Shown here one piece after another: positions 51,812-61,568 of a DNA stretch of 64,000 nt (positions within the stretch are counted from its first letter, which is position 1; each line of letters begins with the position of its first letter). Source of the DNA: Xylophilus sp. GOD-11R (lineage in GTDB: Bacteria > Pseudomonadota > Gammaproteobacteria > Burkholderiales > Burkholderiaceae_C); contig NZ_CP137854.1 in NCBI RefSeq assembly GCF_033546935.1, positions 3,596,001 to 3,660,000 of the forward strand. Direction: 5' to 3'. Under the pieces are notes generated by a model that was given only the letters and a program-made list of their open reading frames with translations, did not search any database and was not told the DNA's origin. The position numbers and the translations under genes are program-made.

Positions 51812-53254
51812 CTGGGGCAGTGCCTGCGCCCGGGCGTCGGCATGCGCCTCGACGGTGCTTTCGCGGATCTTGTGTACCTGGCTGGCGGTGACGGCCGGTG
51901 CCGCGTTGCCCCAGCCCGATCGCACGAAGTTCGCCAGGTCGGCCACCTGATCGTTGGACAGGCGCCAGCCGAAGGACGGCATGGCGATGCCCGAAGGCCG
52001 CGAGCCGGTGGCCGGCGTGCGGCCGCCGTGCAGGATCATCGCGACGAGGTTGTGCGGATCCTGGGTCAGCACCGCGCTGTTGCCCGCCAGCGCCGGAAAC
52101 ACCTCGCCGTAGCCCTTGCCGTCGGAGCGGTGGCAGGCGGCGCAGTTGTCCAGGAACAGCGCAGATCCTGGCGCGCGGTCGTCGCCCTTCCACAGCGCGT
52201 CGGCGGTGCTCGGGTCGTCGCGCCAAACGGTTGCGGTGCTCTGTGCGGCCGGCAGGGTCTTGAGGTAGACCGCGATCGATTGCAGGTCCGACGCGCTCAG
52301 GTACTGCGTGCTGTGCTGCACCACGTCGGCCATGCCACCGAACACCGCCGTGTCGCGGTTGCGGCCGGTCTTGAGCAGGTCGACGATGTCCTGCTCGCTC
52401 CAGCGGCCCAGGCCGTCCTGGTCGCCGCGCAGGTTCTTGGCCTGCCAGCCTTCGAGCACGCCGCCGCCGGCCAGGAACAGCGGGTCGGACGCGGTGAGCG
52501 CCTTCTCCTGCATGGTCAGCGAACTGCGCGGCGTGTGGCAGGTGCCGCAGTGGCCCAGGCCCTCGACCAGATAGGCACCGCGCAACACGCCCTGCGCCGT
52601 CGGCGCGGCGGCTTCGGCCGAAGCCTGCACCTCGACCGGATCGGGTGCGAACACCCGGCGCCAGATGCCCAGCGGCCAGCGCATCGACAGCGGCCAGGCA
52701 ATGGTGTTGGCCGGCGGCTCCTGTTCCACCGGCTGCACGCCCTTGGTGAAGTAGGCGTAGAGGTCGCGCATGTCCTGCTCGCTCACCCGTGCGTACGACG
52801 GATACGGCATGGCGGGCAACAGGCTGCCCTTGCCCTTGGCGTAGCCGTGGCGCACGGCCTGGTCGAAGTCTTCGAAGCTGTAGCCGCCGATGCCGGTCTT
52901 GGGGTCCGGCGTGATGTTGGAGGTGAACAGCGTGCCGATCGGCGTGGCCATGGGCAGGCCGCCCGCGAAGGGCTTGCCGCCGGGCGCGGTGTGGCAGGCC
53001 ACGCAGTCGCCGGCGCGCGCCAGGTAGGCGCCACGCTGCACGCTGTCGGTGCCGGTGTTGGCCTGGATATCGGGCAGGGGCAGATGCGGTGCAGCGGTGA
53101 CCGTGGCGGGCGGGCCGTTCGGGCGCTGCACGGCGGTCGCCGTCGGTGCGGCCCACGACAGCACCAGCGGCGTGGCCAGCGCCACGGCCAGCAAGGCCAG
53201 GGCGAGTGGCCGTGCACGGCTGGATGCGGTGGTGAAAAGAGCGTGGAATTTCAT
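51800..53254 (-). CDS. Triheme cytochrome c subunit of membrane-linked dehydrogenase
   Basis: 484 residues with a signal peptide and three c-haem sites: CVACH, CGTCH and CAACH, in the order and spacing of the cytochrome subunits of gluconate/alcohol/fructose dehydrogenases. It passes electrons from the flavoprotein to ubiquinone at the periplasmic face. An N-terminal hydrophobic segment (LALALLAVALATPLVLSWA) is the export signal. It lies 13 bp downstream of the flavoprotein gene. Confidence 0.93.
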   Translation of the reverse strand: MKFHALFTTASSRARPLALALLAVALATPLVLSWAAPTATAVQRPNGPPATVTAAPHLPLPDIQANTGTDSVQRGAYLARAGDCVACHTAPGGKPFAGGLPMATPIGTLFTSNITPDPKTGIGGYSFEDFDQAVRHGYAKGKGSLLPAMPYPSYARVSEQDMRDLYAYFTKGVQPVEQEPPANTIAWPLSMRWPLGIWRRVFAPDPVEVQASAEAAAPTAQGVLRGAYLVEGLGHCGTCHTPRSSLTMQEKALTASDPLFLAGGGVLEGWQAKNLRGDQDGLGRWSEQDIVDLLKTGRNRDTAVFGGMADVVQHSTQYLSASDLQSIAVYLKTLPAAQSTATVWRDDPSTADALWKGDDRAPGSALFLDNCAACHRSDGKGYGEVFPALAGNSAVLTQDPHNLVAMILHGGRTPATGSRPSGIAMPSFGWRLSNDQVADLANFVRSGWGNAAPAVTASQVHKIRESTVEAHADARAQALPQKKP

Positions 53255-53267
53255 CGTCGTGCGCCCC

Positions 53268-55055
53268 TCACACCCTGACCAGCGCGCCGGGGCGCTTGAG
53301 GTATTGCTCGCGGATGGCGCGGCTGGTCCAGTAGGCCAGCGCCGCCACCAGGCCGGTCGGGTTGTAGCCCAGGCCCTGCGGGAAGGACGAAGCGCCCAGC
53401 GAGAACACGTTGTGCACGTCCCAGCTCTGCTGGTAGCGGTTGACCGCGCTGGTGGCCGGGTCGGTGCCCATCACCGCGCCGCCGTTGAGGTGGGTGGTCT
53501 GGTAGCTGGTGGTGTCGAAACGCGAGCCTTCCTTCTTGCCGTAGAAGCCGACCGTCTGGCCGCCCATGGCCTTGGCGACGGCGCCGAGCTTCTCCTGCAT
53601 GAAGAGGTTCATCCTGATGTCGTTGGGCTGCCAGTCGAAGGTCATGCGCAGCAGCGGCTGGCCGTGGGCGTCGCGGTAGGTCGGGTCCAGGCTCAGGTAG
53701 TTGGCCCGGTAGGACTGGTGCGCGCCGTGGGCGTCCATGGAGACGTGGTGGGCGTAGTAGTCGGCGGTGGCCGCTTTCCATCGACTGCCCCAGCCGGGCG
53801 TGCCGGGTGGGGTGACCGAGGCCGAGATCGGCTTGGTGCCGGCCTGGTTGACCCAGAACGGCGAGCCGCCGACGAAGCCGTGCGGGCCGTGGTCGAAGTT
53901 GTCGGCGTTGAAGTCGTCCAGCGCGATGCCGTTGCCGCCCGCGCCCATGAAGGTGTTGGTGTAGTGCTGGTCCTTGCCGAAGAAGACCTTCAGCGTGGCC
54001 ATGTTCTGGTAGGCGAAGTTCTTGCCGACCACGCCCGTGTTCTGCACCGGGTCGTAAGGCTTGCCGATGCCCGAAAGCAGCAGCATGCGCACGTTGTTGA
54101 ACTGGAACATGCAGAGCGCCACGATGTCGGCGGGCTGGAACACCTCCTGGCCCGAGGCGTCGACATAGGTCACGCCGGTGGCCGTCTTGCCGTCGGCCGC
54201 GAGCTCGATGCGGGTGGCCTGGCACTGCGTGCGCAGCTCGAAGCGCGGGTCGAGCCTGAGCGCCGGCAGGATGTTCACGTTGGGTGATGCCTTGGAATAC
54301 ATGTAGCAGGCATATCCGCTGCAGAAACCGCAGAAGTTGCACGGCCCCATCTGCGCACCGTAGGGGTTGGTGTAGGGCCCCGAGGTGTTGGCCGAAGGCA
54401 TGTTGTAGGGGTGGTAGCCCACCGACTCGGCAGCCTGCGAGAACAGCGATGCCGACACCGAATTCTTCTGCGCGGCCAGCGGAAAGTGGTCCGACCGATC
54501 GGGCGCGAACACATTGCCGCCCCGGCCCTTGCCGACGTTCTGCCCCTTCACCGTCCACGCGGTGCCGGAGGTGCCGAACACCTTCTCGGCGAAGTCGAAG
54601 TGCGGCTCCAGTTCGTCGTAGCTCACGCCGAAGTCCTGGATCGTCATGCCGTCCGGAATGAAGCGCTTGCCGTAGCGTTCCTCGTAGTGGCTGCGCAGCC
54701 GCAGCTCCACCGGGTCGACCCGGAAATGCACGCCCGACCAGTGCAGGCCGGCGCCGCCCACGCCGGTGCCCGGCAGAAACGCGGCGAGCTGGCGGTTGGG
54801 CGCGGCCACGCCGTTGACGTCGTGGCGGATGGTGACGGTCTCTTTCGACACGTCCACGAAGAGCTTCTTGCGGGCGTTGAAGGTGAGCTCGTCCATGGTC
54901 TGTGGATAGACGCCGTCGGGGTCGGTGTCACGGGCCGGGCCACGCTCGAGCGCGACCACGTTCATGCCCGCCTCGGTGAGTTCCTTGGAGAGGATCGCGC
55001 CGGTCCAGCCGAAGCCGATCACGACCACGTCGGTCTTGGGTAGGGTTCTGGCCAT
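53268..55055 (-). CDS. GMC-family flavoprotein dehydrogenase, large subunit
   Basis: 595 residues. The FAD-binding motif is GFGWTG (14-19) followed by EAGMNVVALERGP. A Cys cluster, C-x2-C-x2-C-x4-C in GPCNFCGFCSGYACYMYSK, is diagnostic of the three-subunit gluconate 2-dehydrogenase/fructose dehydrogenase type, where it is thought to hold an iron-sulfur centre. The C-terminal GLGYNPTGLVAALAYW is the GMC signature. It oxidises a sugar or sugar acid in the periplasm, exported with its small subunit. ATG 55055 starts 2 bp after that subunit's stop. Confidence 0.93.
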   Translation of the reverse strand: MARTLPKTDVVVIGFGWTGAILSKELTEAGMNVVALERGPARDTDPDGVYPQTMDELTFNARKKLFVDVSKETVTIRHDVNGVAAPNRQLAAFLPGTGVGGAGLHWSGVHFRVDPVELRLRSHYEERYGKRFIPDGMTIQDFGVSYDELEPHFDFAEKVFGTSGTAWTVKGQNVGKGRGGNVFAPDRSDHFPLAAQKNSVSASLFSQAAESVGYHPYNMPSANTSGPYTNPYGAQMGPCNFCGFCSGYACYMYSKASPNVNILPALRLDPRFELRTQCQATRIELAADGKTATGVTYVDASGQEVFQPADIVALCMFQFNNVRMLLLSGIGKPYDPVQNTGVVGKNFAYQNMATLKVFFGKDQHYTNTFMGAGGNGIALDDFNADNFDHGPHGFVGGSPFWVNQAGTKPISASVTPPGTPGWGSRWKAATADYYAHHVSMDAHGAHQSYRANYLSLDPTYRDAHGQPLLRMTFDWQPNDIRMNLFMQEKLGAVAKAMGGQTVGFYGKKEGSRFDTTSYQTTHLNGGAVMGTDPATSAVNRYQQSWDVHNVFSLGASSFPQGLGYNPTGLVAALAYWTSRAIREQYLKRPGALVRV

Positions 55056-55057
55056 GG

Positions 55058-55816
55058 TCAAACCTTCGCGCGCACGCCGTGGATGGAAACAGGTGGCAGC
55101 GGGTACTTCTCGTCGCGCTCGATCCAGTCCATGAAATCGGCGCGGGCGCCGGGAAAACCGATGAGCTTCCAGCCCACCATGTCCTTGTTGCCGCCGTGCA
55201 GCGGGTCGCTGAAGAAGCCCTCGCGGGTGTTGGTCAGCAGCATCGAGAAAAAGGTGCCCGAGGGCATGGCGTCGAAGCCCTCGGCGCCTTTTTCCAGCGC
55301 GGTCAGGGCCTGGTCCTGCTCGGCGGCAGCGAGCTCGGCGAAACGCTTGCCGAGCTTGCCGGCACACCACCGGTCGGCCGCCGCGATGCCCAGGCGGTAG
55401 ATGTCGCGCGGCGGCAGCTTGAGCTGGTAGCCCATTTCGCGCGGCAGGTCGGTCATGAAGGGGCCCTGCATGTACCAGAGCGCGCCGCTGCCGTAGGCGG
55501 TCTGCATCTGGCGGTCGATGAATTCGGGCACGCCGGCTTCCAGTGCGCCGGGGCCACGGTCGTCGGCCGGGATCAGCCGGGCGACGGCGGCCTGCAGAAA
55601 GCGGTATTCGTCCGCGTTGAAGAAGGTCGGCGAGTATGTCGTCGCGTTCTCGGCGCGGATGTCGACCGCCGGGCCGGGCGTGGCGGGCAGGAAGGCGCTC
55701 GCGGCCTGGTCGGCCAGCACGGCGGCACCGCTGGCGCCGATCAGCGTGGCGGGTACGAGCGGAATGGACCTTCTGAAGAAGGACCGGCGATCGGGGTTGC
55801 TTATCTTTTCGTCCAT
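55058..55816 (-). CDS. Gluconate 2-dehydrogenase subunit 3-type small subunit
   Basis: 252 residues with a twin-arginine signal (DRRSFFRRSIPLVP). Subunit 3 carries the Tat signal that exports the folded flavoprotein, which has none. FFNADEYRFLQAAVARLIPADDRGPGA near residue 65 (core RLIPADD) is the family hallmark. It heads the operon small subunit-flavoprotein-cytochrome. Confidence 0.92.
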   Translation of the reverse strand: MDEKISNPDRRSFFRRSIPLVPATLIGASGAAVLADQAASAFLPATPGPAVDIRAENATTYSPTFFNADEYRFLQAAVARLIPADDRGPGALEAGVPEFIDRQMQTAYGSGALWYMQGPFMTDLPREMGYQLKLPPRDIYRLGIAAADRWCAGKLGKRFAELAAAEQDQALTALEKGAEGFDAMPSGTFFSMLLTNTREGFFSDPLHGGNKDMVGWKLIGFPGARADFMDWIERDEKYPLPPVSIHGVRAKV

Positions 55817-55836
55817 CGTGGTGTTTCTTGTTATTG

Positions 55837-55850
55837 GGATAGCGCTATCC
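55837..55850. promoter_or_regulatory. LacI-type operator palindrome
   Basis: A perfect 14-bp palindrome GGATAGCGCTATCC centred on CG, 21-34 bp upstream of the dehydrogenase operon start. This is the form of LacI/GalR-family operators. No lacI-type gene is in the window, so the regulator would be encoded elsewhere. Confidence 0.6.
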
Positions 55851-55977
55851 TAGGCGCGAAAAATTTTTGGGGTGGCTCGGGGGTTTCTCGGCGCGGGAAG
55901 CCCGGCCGGACTCTAGCCACTGTCTTGCGGGCGTGAAAGCCGGCACAGCGCAAGTCAGCATTGCGTGCATTGCAATG

Positions 55978-55987
55978 ATCGCGACCG
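55978..55987. promoter_or_regulatory. Short palindrome upstream of crtZ
   Basis: CATTGCAATG, preceded by a direct copy of GCATTGC at 55969-55975, about 90 bp before the crtZ ATG. It may be a regulatory half-site pair; only position supports this. Confidence 0.3.
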
Positions 55988-56072
55988 GGCCGATCGCCGC
56001 CCTTTGCAATACGCCGACACCTGCGCCACCGGCGCGTTCGCTAGCATGGCGGCTTCACCCTGGCTTCATCCC

Positions 56073-56558
56073 ATGCACCCCTACCTCGCCAACGCCGGCA
56101 TCACCTTATCGACGGTCGTCGGCATGGAAATCTTCGCCTGGGCCGCGCACCGCTGGGTGATGCATGGCTGGGGCTGGGGCTGGCACCGCTCGCACCACGA
56201 GGCGCCCACCGGCATCTTCGAGAAGAACGATCTCTATGCCATCGTCTTCGCCGGCGTCGCCATCGTGCTGATCGCCGCCGGCACCTCCGGCCACTGGCCG
56301 TTGCAATGGATCGGCGCGGGCATGACGCTCTACGGCGCGCTGTACTTCATCGTCCACGACGGTCTGGTGCACCAGCGCTGGCCGTGGCGCTGGGTGCCAC
56401 GCTCGGGTTATGCCAAGCGGCTCTACCAGGCGCATCGGCTGCACCACGCGGTGCACGAACGGGAGGGCTGCGTGTCGTTCGGCTTTTTGTGGGCGCCCTC
56501 GCCGCACGCGCTGCGGCGGCAACTGCAGGAGCGCGGCCGGACCAGGACGCCGAACTAG
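56073..56558 (+). CDS. crtZ: Beta-carotene 3-hydroxylase CrtZ
   Basis: Membrane di-iron hydroxylase, 161 residues, converting beta-carotene to zeaxanthin. The four histidine motifs are present: HRWVMH (26-31), HRSHH (38-42), HDGLVH and HRLHH, separated by hydrophobic helices. It has the compact length of proteobacterial CrtZ. It is convergent with crtB; the two stop codons interlock on CTAG at 56555-56558. Confidence 0.95.
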   Translation: MHPYLANAGITLSTVVGMEIFAWAAHRWVMHGWGWGWHRSHHEAPTGIFEKNDLYAIVFAGVAIVLIAAGTSGHWPLQWIGAGMTLYGALYFIVHDGLVHQRWPWRWVPRSGYAKRLYQAHRLHHAVHEREGCVSFGFLWAPSPHALRRQLQERGRTRTPN

Positions 56559-57502
56559 ACCGGCCGGCGGAACAAGGCCGCATCGCGTGGCCTCGGCCGG
56601 CGCCAGCGCGATGCCGTCGCCTGCAGCGCGGCCAGCACCACCCAGCCGAGCTTCTCCAGGCGATTGGTGCCGGCACGCGAGTCCCAGGCCGCCGGCCCGC
56701 GCGCGAGCACCTTGCGGCCGATGGCGCGGTACACACCGCGCGCGGTGGCGATCGACCAGGCCGATCGCCAAGGCAGATCGCCCAGGCCGTCGTAGGCCGA
56801 CGCGTAATACGGCTCGGCGGCCTCGACCAACCGGCGGGCCACCCGCGCCAGGGCCGCGCGGTGCTCGGGCGCTGCCAGAGAGGCGTCCGTCGGCAGGCCC
56901 TCGGCGGCCAGCCAGTCGGCGGGCAGGTAGATGCGGTCGACACCGGCGTCTTCCACGATGTCGCGGGCGATGTTGGTGAGCTGGAAGGCGATGCCGAGGT
57001 CGCAGGCGCGGTCGAGCGTGGCCGGAGCGCGGCTGCCCATCACGTGGCACATCATCACGCCCACCACACCGGCCACGTGCCAGCAATAGGTCAGCGTGTC
57101 GGCGAGCGTGCGGTAGCGGCGGCCTTCGACGTCCATCGCGAAGCCGTCGAGATGCTGGTCGAGGTAGTGCGGCGGCAGGCCGCAGCGGCGCACCACTTCG
57201 CCGATGCCGGCGAAGACCGGGTCGTCGCCGGCATCGCCTTCGCTGGCCCGTCGCGTGGCCACGCGCAGGCCGGCCAGTGCGCTCTGGCCCGGCTGCCAGG
57301 TGCCACGGCTGCGGGTGTAGCCCAGGGACTGGCCGTCGATCACGTCGTCGCAATGGCGGCACCAGGCATAGAGCATGACCGCGCTTTCGCGCACCGCCGG
57401 GTCGAAGAGCTTCGCGGCAGCGGCGAAGCTGTGCGAGCCCTGGGTGATGGCAGCCGTGCCGTGGTCGATGACCGAGTTGTCGAAACCGCTCGGCTCGCTC
57501 AT
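56555..57502 (-). CDS. crtB: Phytoene synthase CrtB
   Basis: Head-to-head condensation of two geranylgeranyl diphosphates to phytoene; 315 residues. The two acidic motifs are DDVID (in WCRHCDDVIDG, about residue 52) and the second in NIARDIVEDAGVDRIYLP (about 180), with the synthase signature YCWHVAGVVGVMMC between. ATG 57502 overlaps the crtI stop by 4 bp. Confidence 0.96.
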   Translation of the reverse strand: MSEPSGFDNSVIDHGTAAITQGSHSFAAAAKLFDPAVRESAVMLYAWCRHCDDVIDGQSLGYTRSRGTWQPGQSALAGLRVATRRASEGDAGDDPVFAGIGEVVRRCGLPPHYLDQHLDGFAMDVEGRRYRTLADTLTYCWHVAGVVGVMMCHVMGSRAPATLDRACDLGIAFQLTNIARDIVEDAGVDRIYLPADWLAAEGLPTDASLAAPEHRAALARVARRLVEAAEPYYASAYDGLGDLPWRSAWSIATARGVYRAIGRKVLARGPAAWDSRAGTNRLEKLGWVVLAALQATASRWRRPRPRDAALFRRPV

Positions 57503-58998
57503 GCCAGGCCTTCCAGCATCAGCCCCGCAGTCGCCTTGGCCGAGCCGACCACGCCGGGCACGCCCGCGCCGGGATGGGTGCCGGCGCCGACGATGTAGAG
57601 GTTGGAGATCTCCGCGTCGCGGTTGTGCGGACGGAACCAGGCGCTCTGGGTGAGCACCGGTTCCAACGAGAAGGCCGAGCCCAGGTGGGCGCCGAGTTCG
57701 TCCTTGAAATCGGCCGGGGTGAAGCGCCGGCTGGTGACGAGCGAAGCGCGCAACCCGGGCATGTAGTGGGCCTCGAGGTAGTCGAGGATGCGGTCCTGCA
57801 GCCGTGGTCCTTCCACTGTCCAGTCGACCGGCGCGTTGCCCAGGTGCGGCACCGGCGCCAGCACGTAATGGCTGGAGCAGCCGGGCGGGGCGAGCGACGG
57901 ATCGGTGACGCAGGGCGCATGCAGGTAGAGCGAGAAGTCGTCCGGAATCTCGTGGCCGTGGAAGATGTCCTGGATGAGCTCCCGGTAACGGCGGCCGAAA
58001 CAGACGGTGTGGTGGCGCAGCTGCGGCTGCGGCGCCGACAGGCCGAAGTGCAGCACGAAGAGCGACATGCTGAAGCGCTTGCGCTGCAGCCGCCGGCTGT
58101 TGGCCGCGCCGCGCGGCGTGTGGCCGAGCAGGCGGTCGTAGGTGTGCACCACGTCGGCGTTGGAGGCCACCTGGTCGAAGGCATGGAAGCGGCCTGCGAC
58201 CGTGACGCCGGTGGCCCGGGCACCCTCGACCTCGATGCGCTGCACCGGCGCGGACAGCCGCAGCTCGCCGCCCATGTCCTGGAAGCAGCGCACCATGCCC
58301 TGCACCAGCGCGCTGGTGCCACCGCGCGGAAACCACACGCCCCATTCGCGCTCGAGCGCGTGGATGAGCGCGTAGATCGAACTCGTCTCGAACGGATTGC
58401 CACCCACCAGCAGCGAGTGGAAGGAGAAGACCTGGCGCAGCTTGTCGTTCTGGATGAAGGACGCCACGCGGTCGTACACGCTGCGCCAGGCCTGCAGCCG
58501 CGCCAGCGCGGGGCCGGCGGCCACCATGTCGCGTATGTGCAGAAATGGCACGGTTCCGAGCTTGAGGTACCCCTCGTCGAACACCGCCCGCGAATACGCC
58601 AGAAAACGGCGGTAGCCCTCGACGTCGGCCACGTTCATTGCAGCGATCTGTTCGTCGATGGCGGCCTGGTCGTTGGCGTAGTCGAAATGCGTGCCGTCTT
58701 CCCAGCAGAGCCGGTAGAAGGGTTGCACCGGCAGCAGCTCGACGTAGTCGGCCAGGCGGCGGCCGGAGAGCGCGAAGACTTCTTCCAGCGCAGTCGGGTC
58801 GGTGATGACAGTGGGGCCGGCGTCGAAGGTGAAGCCCTGGTCGTGCCACACGTAGGCCCGGCCGCCGGGCTTGTCGCGCGACTCGAACACGGTGGTCTGC
58901 ACGCCGGCGGCCTGCAGGCGCATGGCGAGCGCGAGGCCGCCGAAGCCCGAGCCGATGACGGCGGCGGTGGATGGGGAGGGAAGGCTGCTGCTTTTCAT
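57499..58998 (-). CDS. crtI: Phytoene desaturase CrtI
   Basis: FAD-dependent four-step desaturase from phytoene to lycopene, 499 residues. Dinucleotide-binding motif [19 protein letters not shown] near the N terminus; the C-terminal CrtI signature [20 protein letters not shown]. It has the expected length. ATG 58998 overlaps the crtY stop by 4 bp. Confidence 0.97.
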   Translation of the reverse strand: MKSSSLPSPSTAAVIGSGFGGLALAMRLQAAGVQTTVFESRDKPGGRAYVWHDQGFTFDAGPTVITDPTALEEVFALSGRRLADYVELLPVQPFYRLCWEDGTHFDYANDQAAIDEQIAAMNVADVEGYRRFLAYSRAVFDEGYLKLGTVPFLHIRDMVAAGPALARLQAWRSVYDRVASFIQNDKLRQVFSFHSLLVGGNPFETSSIYALIHALEREWGVWFPRGGTSALVQGMVRCFQDMGGELRLSAPVQRIEVEGARATGVTVAGRFHAFDQVASNADVVHTYDRLLGHTPRGAANSRRLQRKRFSMSLFVLHFGLSAPQPQLRHHTVCFGRRYRELIQDIFHGHEIPDDFSLYLHAPCVTDPSLAPPGCSSHYVLAPVPHLGNAPVDWTVEGPRLQDRILDYLEAHYMPGLRASLVTSRRFTPADFKDELGAHLGSAFSLEPVLTQSAWFRPHNRDAEISNLYIVGAGTHPGAGVPGVVGSAKATAGLMLEGLA

Positions 58999-60221
58999 TT
59001 CATTCGCGAAAGACGGGTGTCCCGGGAGGGAAGGTCGGCCGGTGGCACCGGGTTCCAAGCCGCGCGCAGAGCTGCGGCGAGCGGCACCGGTGGCCGGCCA
59101 CTGACCAGCCGCAGCTTGTCGGCCAGGCGCAGCCGCCCGGCGTAGAAGCGCGACACCAGGCCGGCGGGCAGGCGGTAGAAACGCTCCATCACCCGCCGCC
59201 GCTGGTCCGGCGCGGCGGCCAGGAACAGCATGCGGTTGAGCAGACGGAAGAAGGCGGTGTCGCGCCAATGGTCGAGGGCGTGCTGGCAGACGACGGCATG
59301 CAGCGCATCGGCATCGCCCAGCACCCGTGGCGGCTGGGCGGCCAGCACGTCGGCCAGGCGCACCGCCTGCGGCAGCGAGTAGCCGGTGGTCGGATGGAAC
59401 AGCGCCGCCGACAGGCCCGCGTGCACCACGCCGCGCGCCTCGCGCCAGAAAGCGTCGGGCGCGCCGTCGAGCGCCAGCGGCAGCACGCCCTCCTCCTCGC
59501 GCAGCAGCGTTTCGGGCTCCCAACCGTGCGCGGCCAGGTAATCGGCGATGTGGCAGCGCAGCAGGTCACGCGATAGGTCGGAGCCATCGGCATACACCGT
59601 GTCTTCCACCAGCAGGGTGTCGGCGCTCAGGGGCAGCACGTAGACGAAGCGGTAGCCGTCGATCTGCGCGACCGTGGCGTCCATCAGCACCGGCTCGGTC
59701 AGGCCGTGCGGCGCCCGCAGCCGGATCTCCTGGCCGAGGAATTTCTGGAAGCGCAGCGCCAGGTGGCGCGAGGAGCGGCCGCCCCGGCTGTCGATGACCG
59801 CGCCGGCGGTGAGCGTGGTGCCGTCGTAGAGCCGCACCTCGCGTGGCATCACCTGCACTGCCGCGCTCCGCAGCCGCACCGAGGCGCCCAGTCGCTCGCG
59901 CAGCACTGCATCGAAGCGTGCGGCGGTGACGCATGCGTATTCGCCCTCCAGCCGCCGGCGCAGGCTGGGAAATATCACCTCGTGCCCGCTCCAGCGGTGC
60001 ACCACCAGCGGCGCCATCCATTCGCGCTGCGAGGCGTCCAGGTCATGCGCATGAAAGCACCAGGTGTGATTGCCGCCCAGGGTGTCGCCACTCTCCAGCA
60101 GCAGCACGCGCAGCCGCGGATGCGTCTGGCGCAGCCGCAGCGCGATCAGGCCGTTGGCCAGGCCGCCGCCGACCAGCAGCAGGTCGCAGTCGGTGTTGCC
60201 GGAGAACCAGCGTTCAGTCAT
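58995..60221 (-). CDS. crtY: Lycopene beta-cyclase CrtY
   Basis: Cyclises both ends of lycopene to beta-carotene; 408 residues of the CrtY (proteobacterial) type. Dinucleotide motif [20 protein letters not shown], then GGNHTWCFH and the conserved [20 protein letters not shown] near residue 295. It overlaps crtX by 8 bp and crtI by 4 bp. Confidence 0.96.
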   Translation of the reverse strand: MTERWFSGNTDCDLLLVGGGLANGLIALRLRQTHPRLRVLLLESGDTLGGNHTWCFHAHDLDASQREWMAPLVVHRWSGHEVIFPSLRRRLEGEYACVTAARFDAVLRERLGASVRLRSAAVQVMPREVRLYDGTTLTAGAVIDSRGGRSSRHLALRFQKFLGQEIRLRAPHGLTEPVLMDATVAQIDGYRFVYVLPLSADTLLVEDTVYADGSDLSRDLLRCHIADYLAAHGWEPETLLREEEGVLPLALDGAPDAFWREARGVVHAGLSAALFHPTTGYSLPQAVRLADVLAAQPPRVLGDADALHAVVCQHALDHWRDTAFFRLLNRMLFLAAAPDQRRRVMERFYRLPAGLVSRFYAGRLRLADKLRLVSGRPPVPLAAALRAAWNPVPPADLPSRDTRLSRMK

Positions 60222-61503
60222 GGGGAGAAACTTTCAAGGCCGATTCGATGAGGCCGACGGCCCGGGCCACGCCGCCGGCCTGCGCGATCTCGCGTCCCAG
60301 CGCAGCGCTGCGGGTGGCGAAGGCGGGTTCGTCGAGCAGGCGGCGCATGGCGCGGCGCAGAGCTTTTTCGCCGGCCAGCGGCGGCAACAGGCGCAGGCCG
60401 GTGCCGGCATGCACCAGCCGAGCGGCGACGCCGGGCTGGTCGAACGCGATCGGCAGGGCCAGCTGCGGCGTGCCGGCCTCGAGCGCGTCCATGGCGGTGT
60501 TCAGCCCGGCATGGGTGACGACCAGGTCGGCGCGCGCCAGCGCCGCGCGCTGTGGCGCGAAGCCGGTCACCGCGGTGGCGCCGTGGCGCAGCAAGGCGTC
60601 GGCTTGCGGCGGTGCGAGCCGGTCGCAATGGGCGATGAGCAATTGCAACTCCTCGGCCCGGCAGGCATGGGCGATGCGGCGGAACAGCCCGAAGCGGCCG
60701 CCCTGCAAGGTGCCGAGCGAGGCAAAAACGAAGGGCCGCGCGGCATCGAGCGACAAGGCCAGCGGCACCTCGGCCGCGCGGGCGGCGCGCAACGGGCCGA
60801 CCGCATGAAAGTGCGCGGGCGCGGCTGGGCGGGAAAAGTCGAATCCGGTCGTCGTCTGGCTGATCTGCAGCAGCGGCGACAGGCAATCCGCCAGGCTCTG
60901 CCGCCCTTCCAGCCCGAAGCGCGCGGCCTGTGCGCGGATGACACGGGCATGCGGCTCCATCAGCCAGTCGTAGACCCGGCTGCTGCCTTCGTTGAGCCGC
61001 AGGCCGCGTTCGTCGCTCGCGTAGCCCCAGGGCATCACCGGCAGCGGAATGCGGTCCTCGCGATTCACCGGCAACGCGCAGGCCACCGACACGAAGGGCA
61101 GTCGCAAGCCCTCGGCCAGCAGTCCGCCGGCGGCTTCCATCTGGTCGGCGACGATGACGTCGACCCCGGCCGCCTCCAACACCGCCGGTGCCTCGCGGCA
61201 GAGCAGGTCGGTGCCCGAAGCCACGTCGGCGATCACCCGGCGCAGTCCCCAGGGCCCGCCCGGCCGGGCCGCACGCTCCACCAGGCCGCGCAGGCTGCCG
61301 CGCGGGCGCTCGGCGAGGCCGACCGCATGAAAGGCGATGCGCCGGTTGGTCAGCAGCTCGCCGACGTCGGTCTGGTGGATCCACGACACACGGTGGCCGT
61401 GATCGAGCAGCCCGCCGGCCAGCGCCTCCAGTGCACGCACATGACTGGTGAACGGCGGTGCGATGAACGCGAAGTGCAGGGAAGGTTTCACCGGCGCCGT
61501 CAT
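60214..61503 (-). CDS. crtX: Zeaxanthin glucosyltransferase CrtX
   Basis: GT1-family glycosyltransferase of 429 residues that adds glucose from UDP-glucose to zeaxanthin hydroxyls. The UDP-sugar motif near the C terminus includes [29 protein letters not shown] (key part: [12 protein letters not shown]), and the N terminus [18 protein letters not shown] is the acceptor face. The ATG at 61503 lies 65 bp after crtE. Confidence 0.92.
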   Translation of the reverse strand: MTAPVKPSLHFAFIAPPFTSHVRALEALAGGLLDHGHRVSWIHQTDVGELLTNRRIAFHAVGLAERPRGSLRGLVERAARPGGPWGLRRVIADVASGTDLLCREAPAVLEAAGVDVIVADQMEAAGGLLAEGLRLPFVSVACALPVNREDRIPLPVMPWGYASDERGLRLNEGSSRVYDWLMEPHARVIRAQAARFGLEGRQSLADCLSPLLQISQTTTGFDFSRPAAPAHFHAVGPLRAARAAEVPLALSLDAARPFVFASLGTLQGGRFGLFRRIAHACRAEELQLLIAHCDRLAPPQADALLRHGATAVTGFAPQRAALARADLVVTHAGLNTAMDALEAGTPQLALPIAFDQPGVAARLVHAGTGLRLLPPLAGEKALRRAMRRLLDEPAFATRSAALGREIAQAGGVARAVGLIESALKVSPHD

Positions 61504-61568
61504 GGCGGCGATCGCCGCGCGCTGGCCGTCCGGGAGGGGGGGCGGAGCATTGTCGAGGTCGCGCGGCG

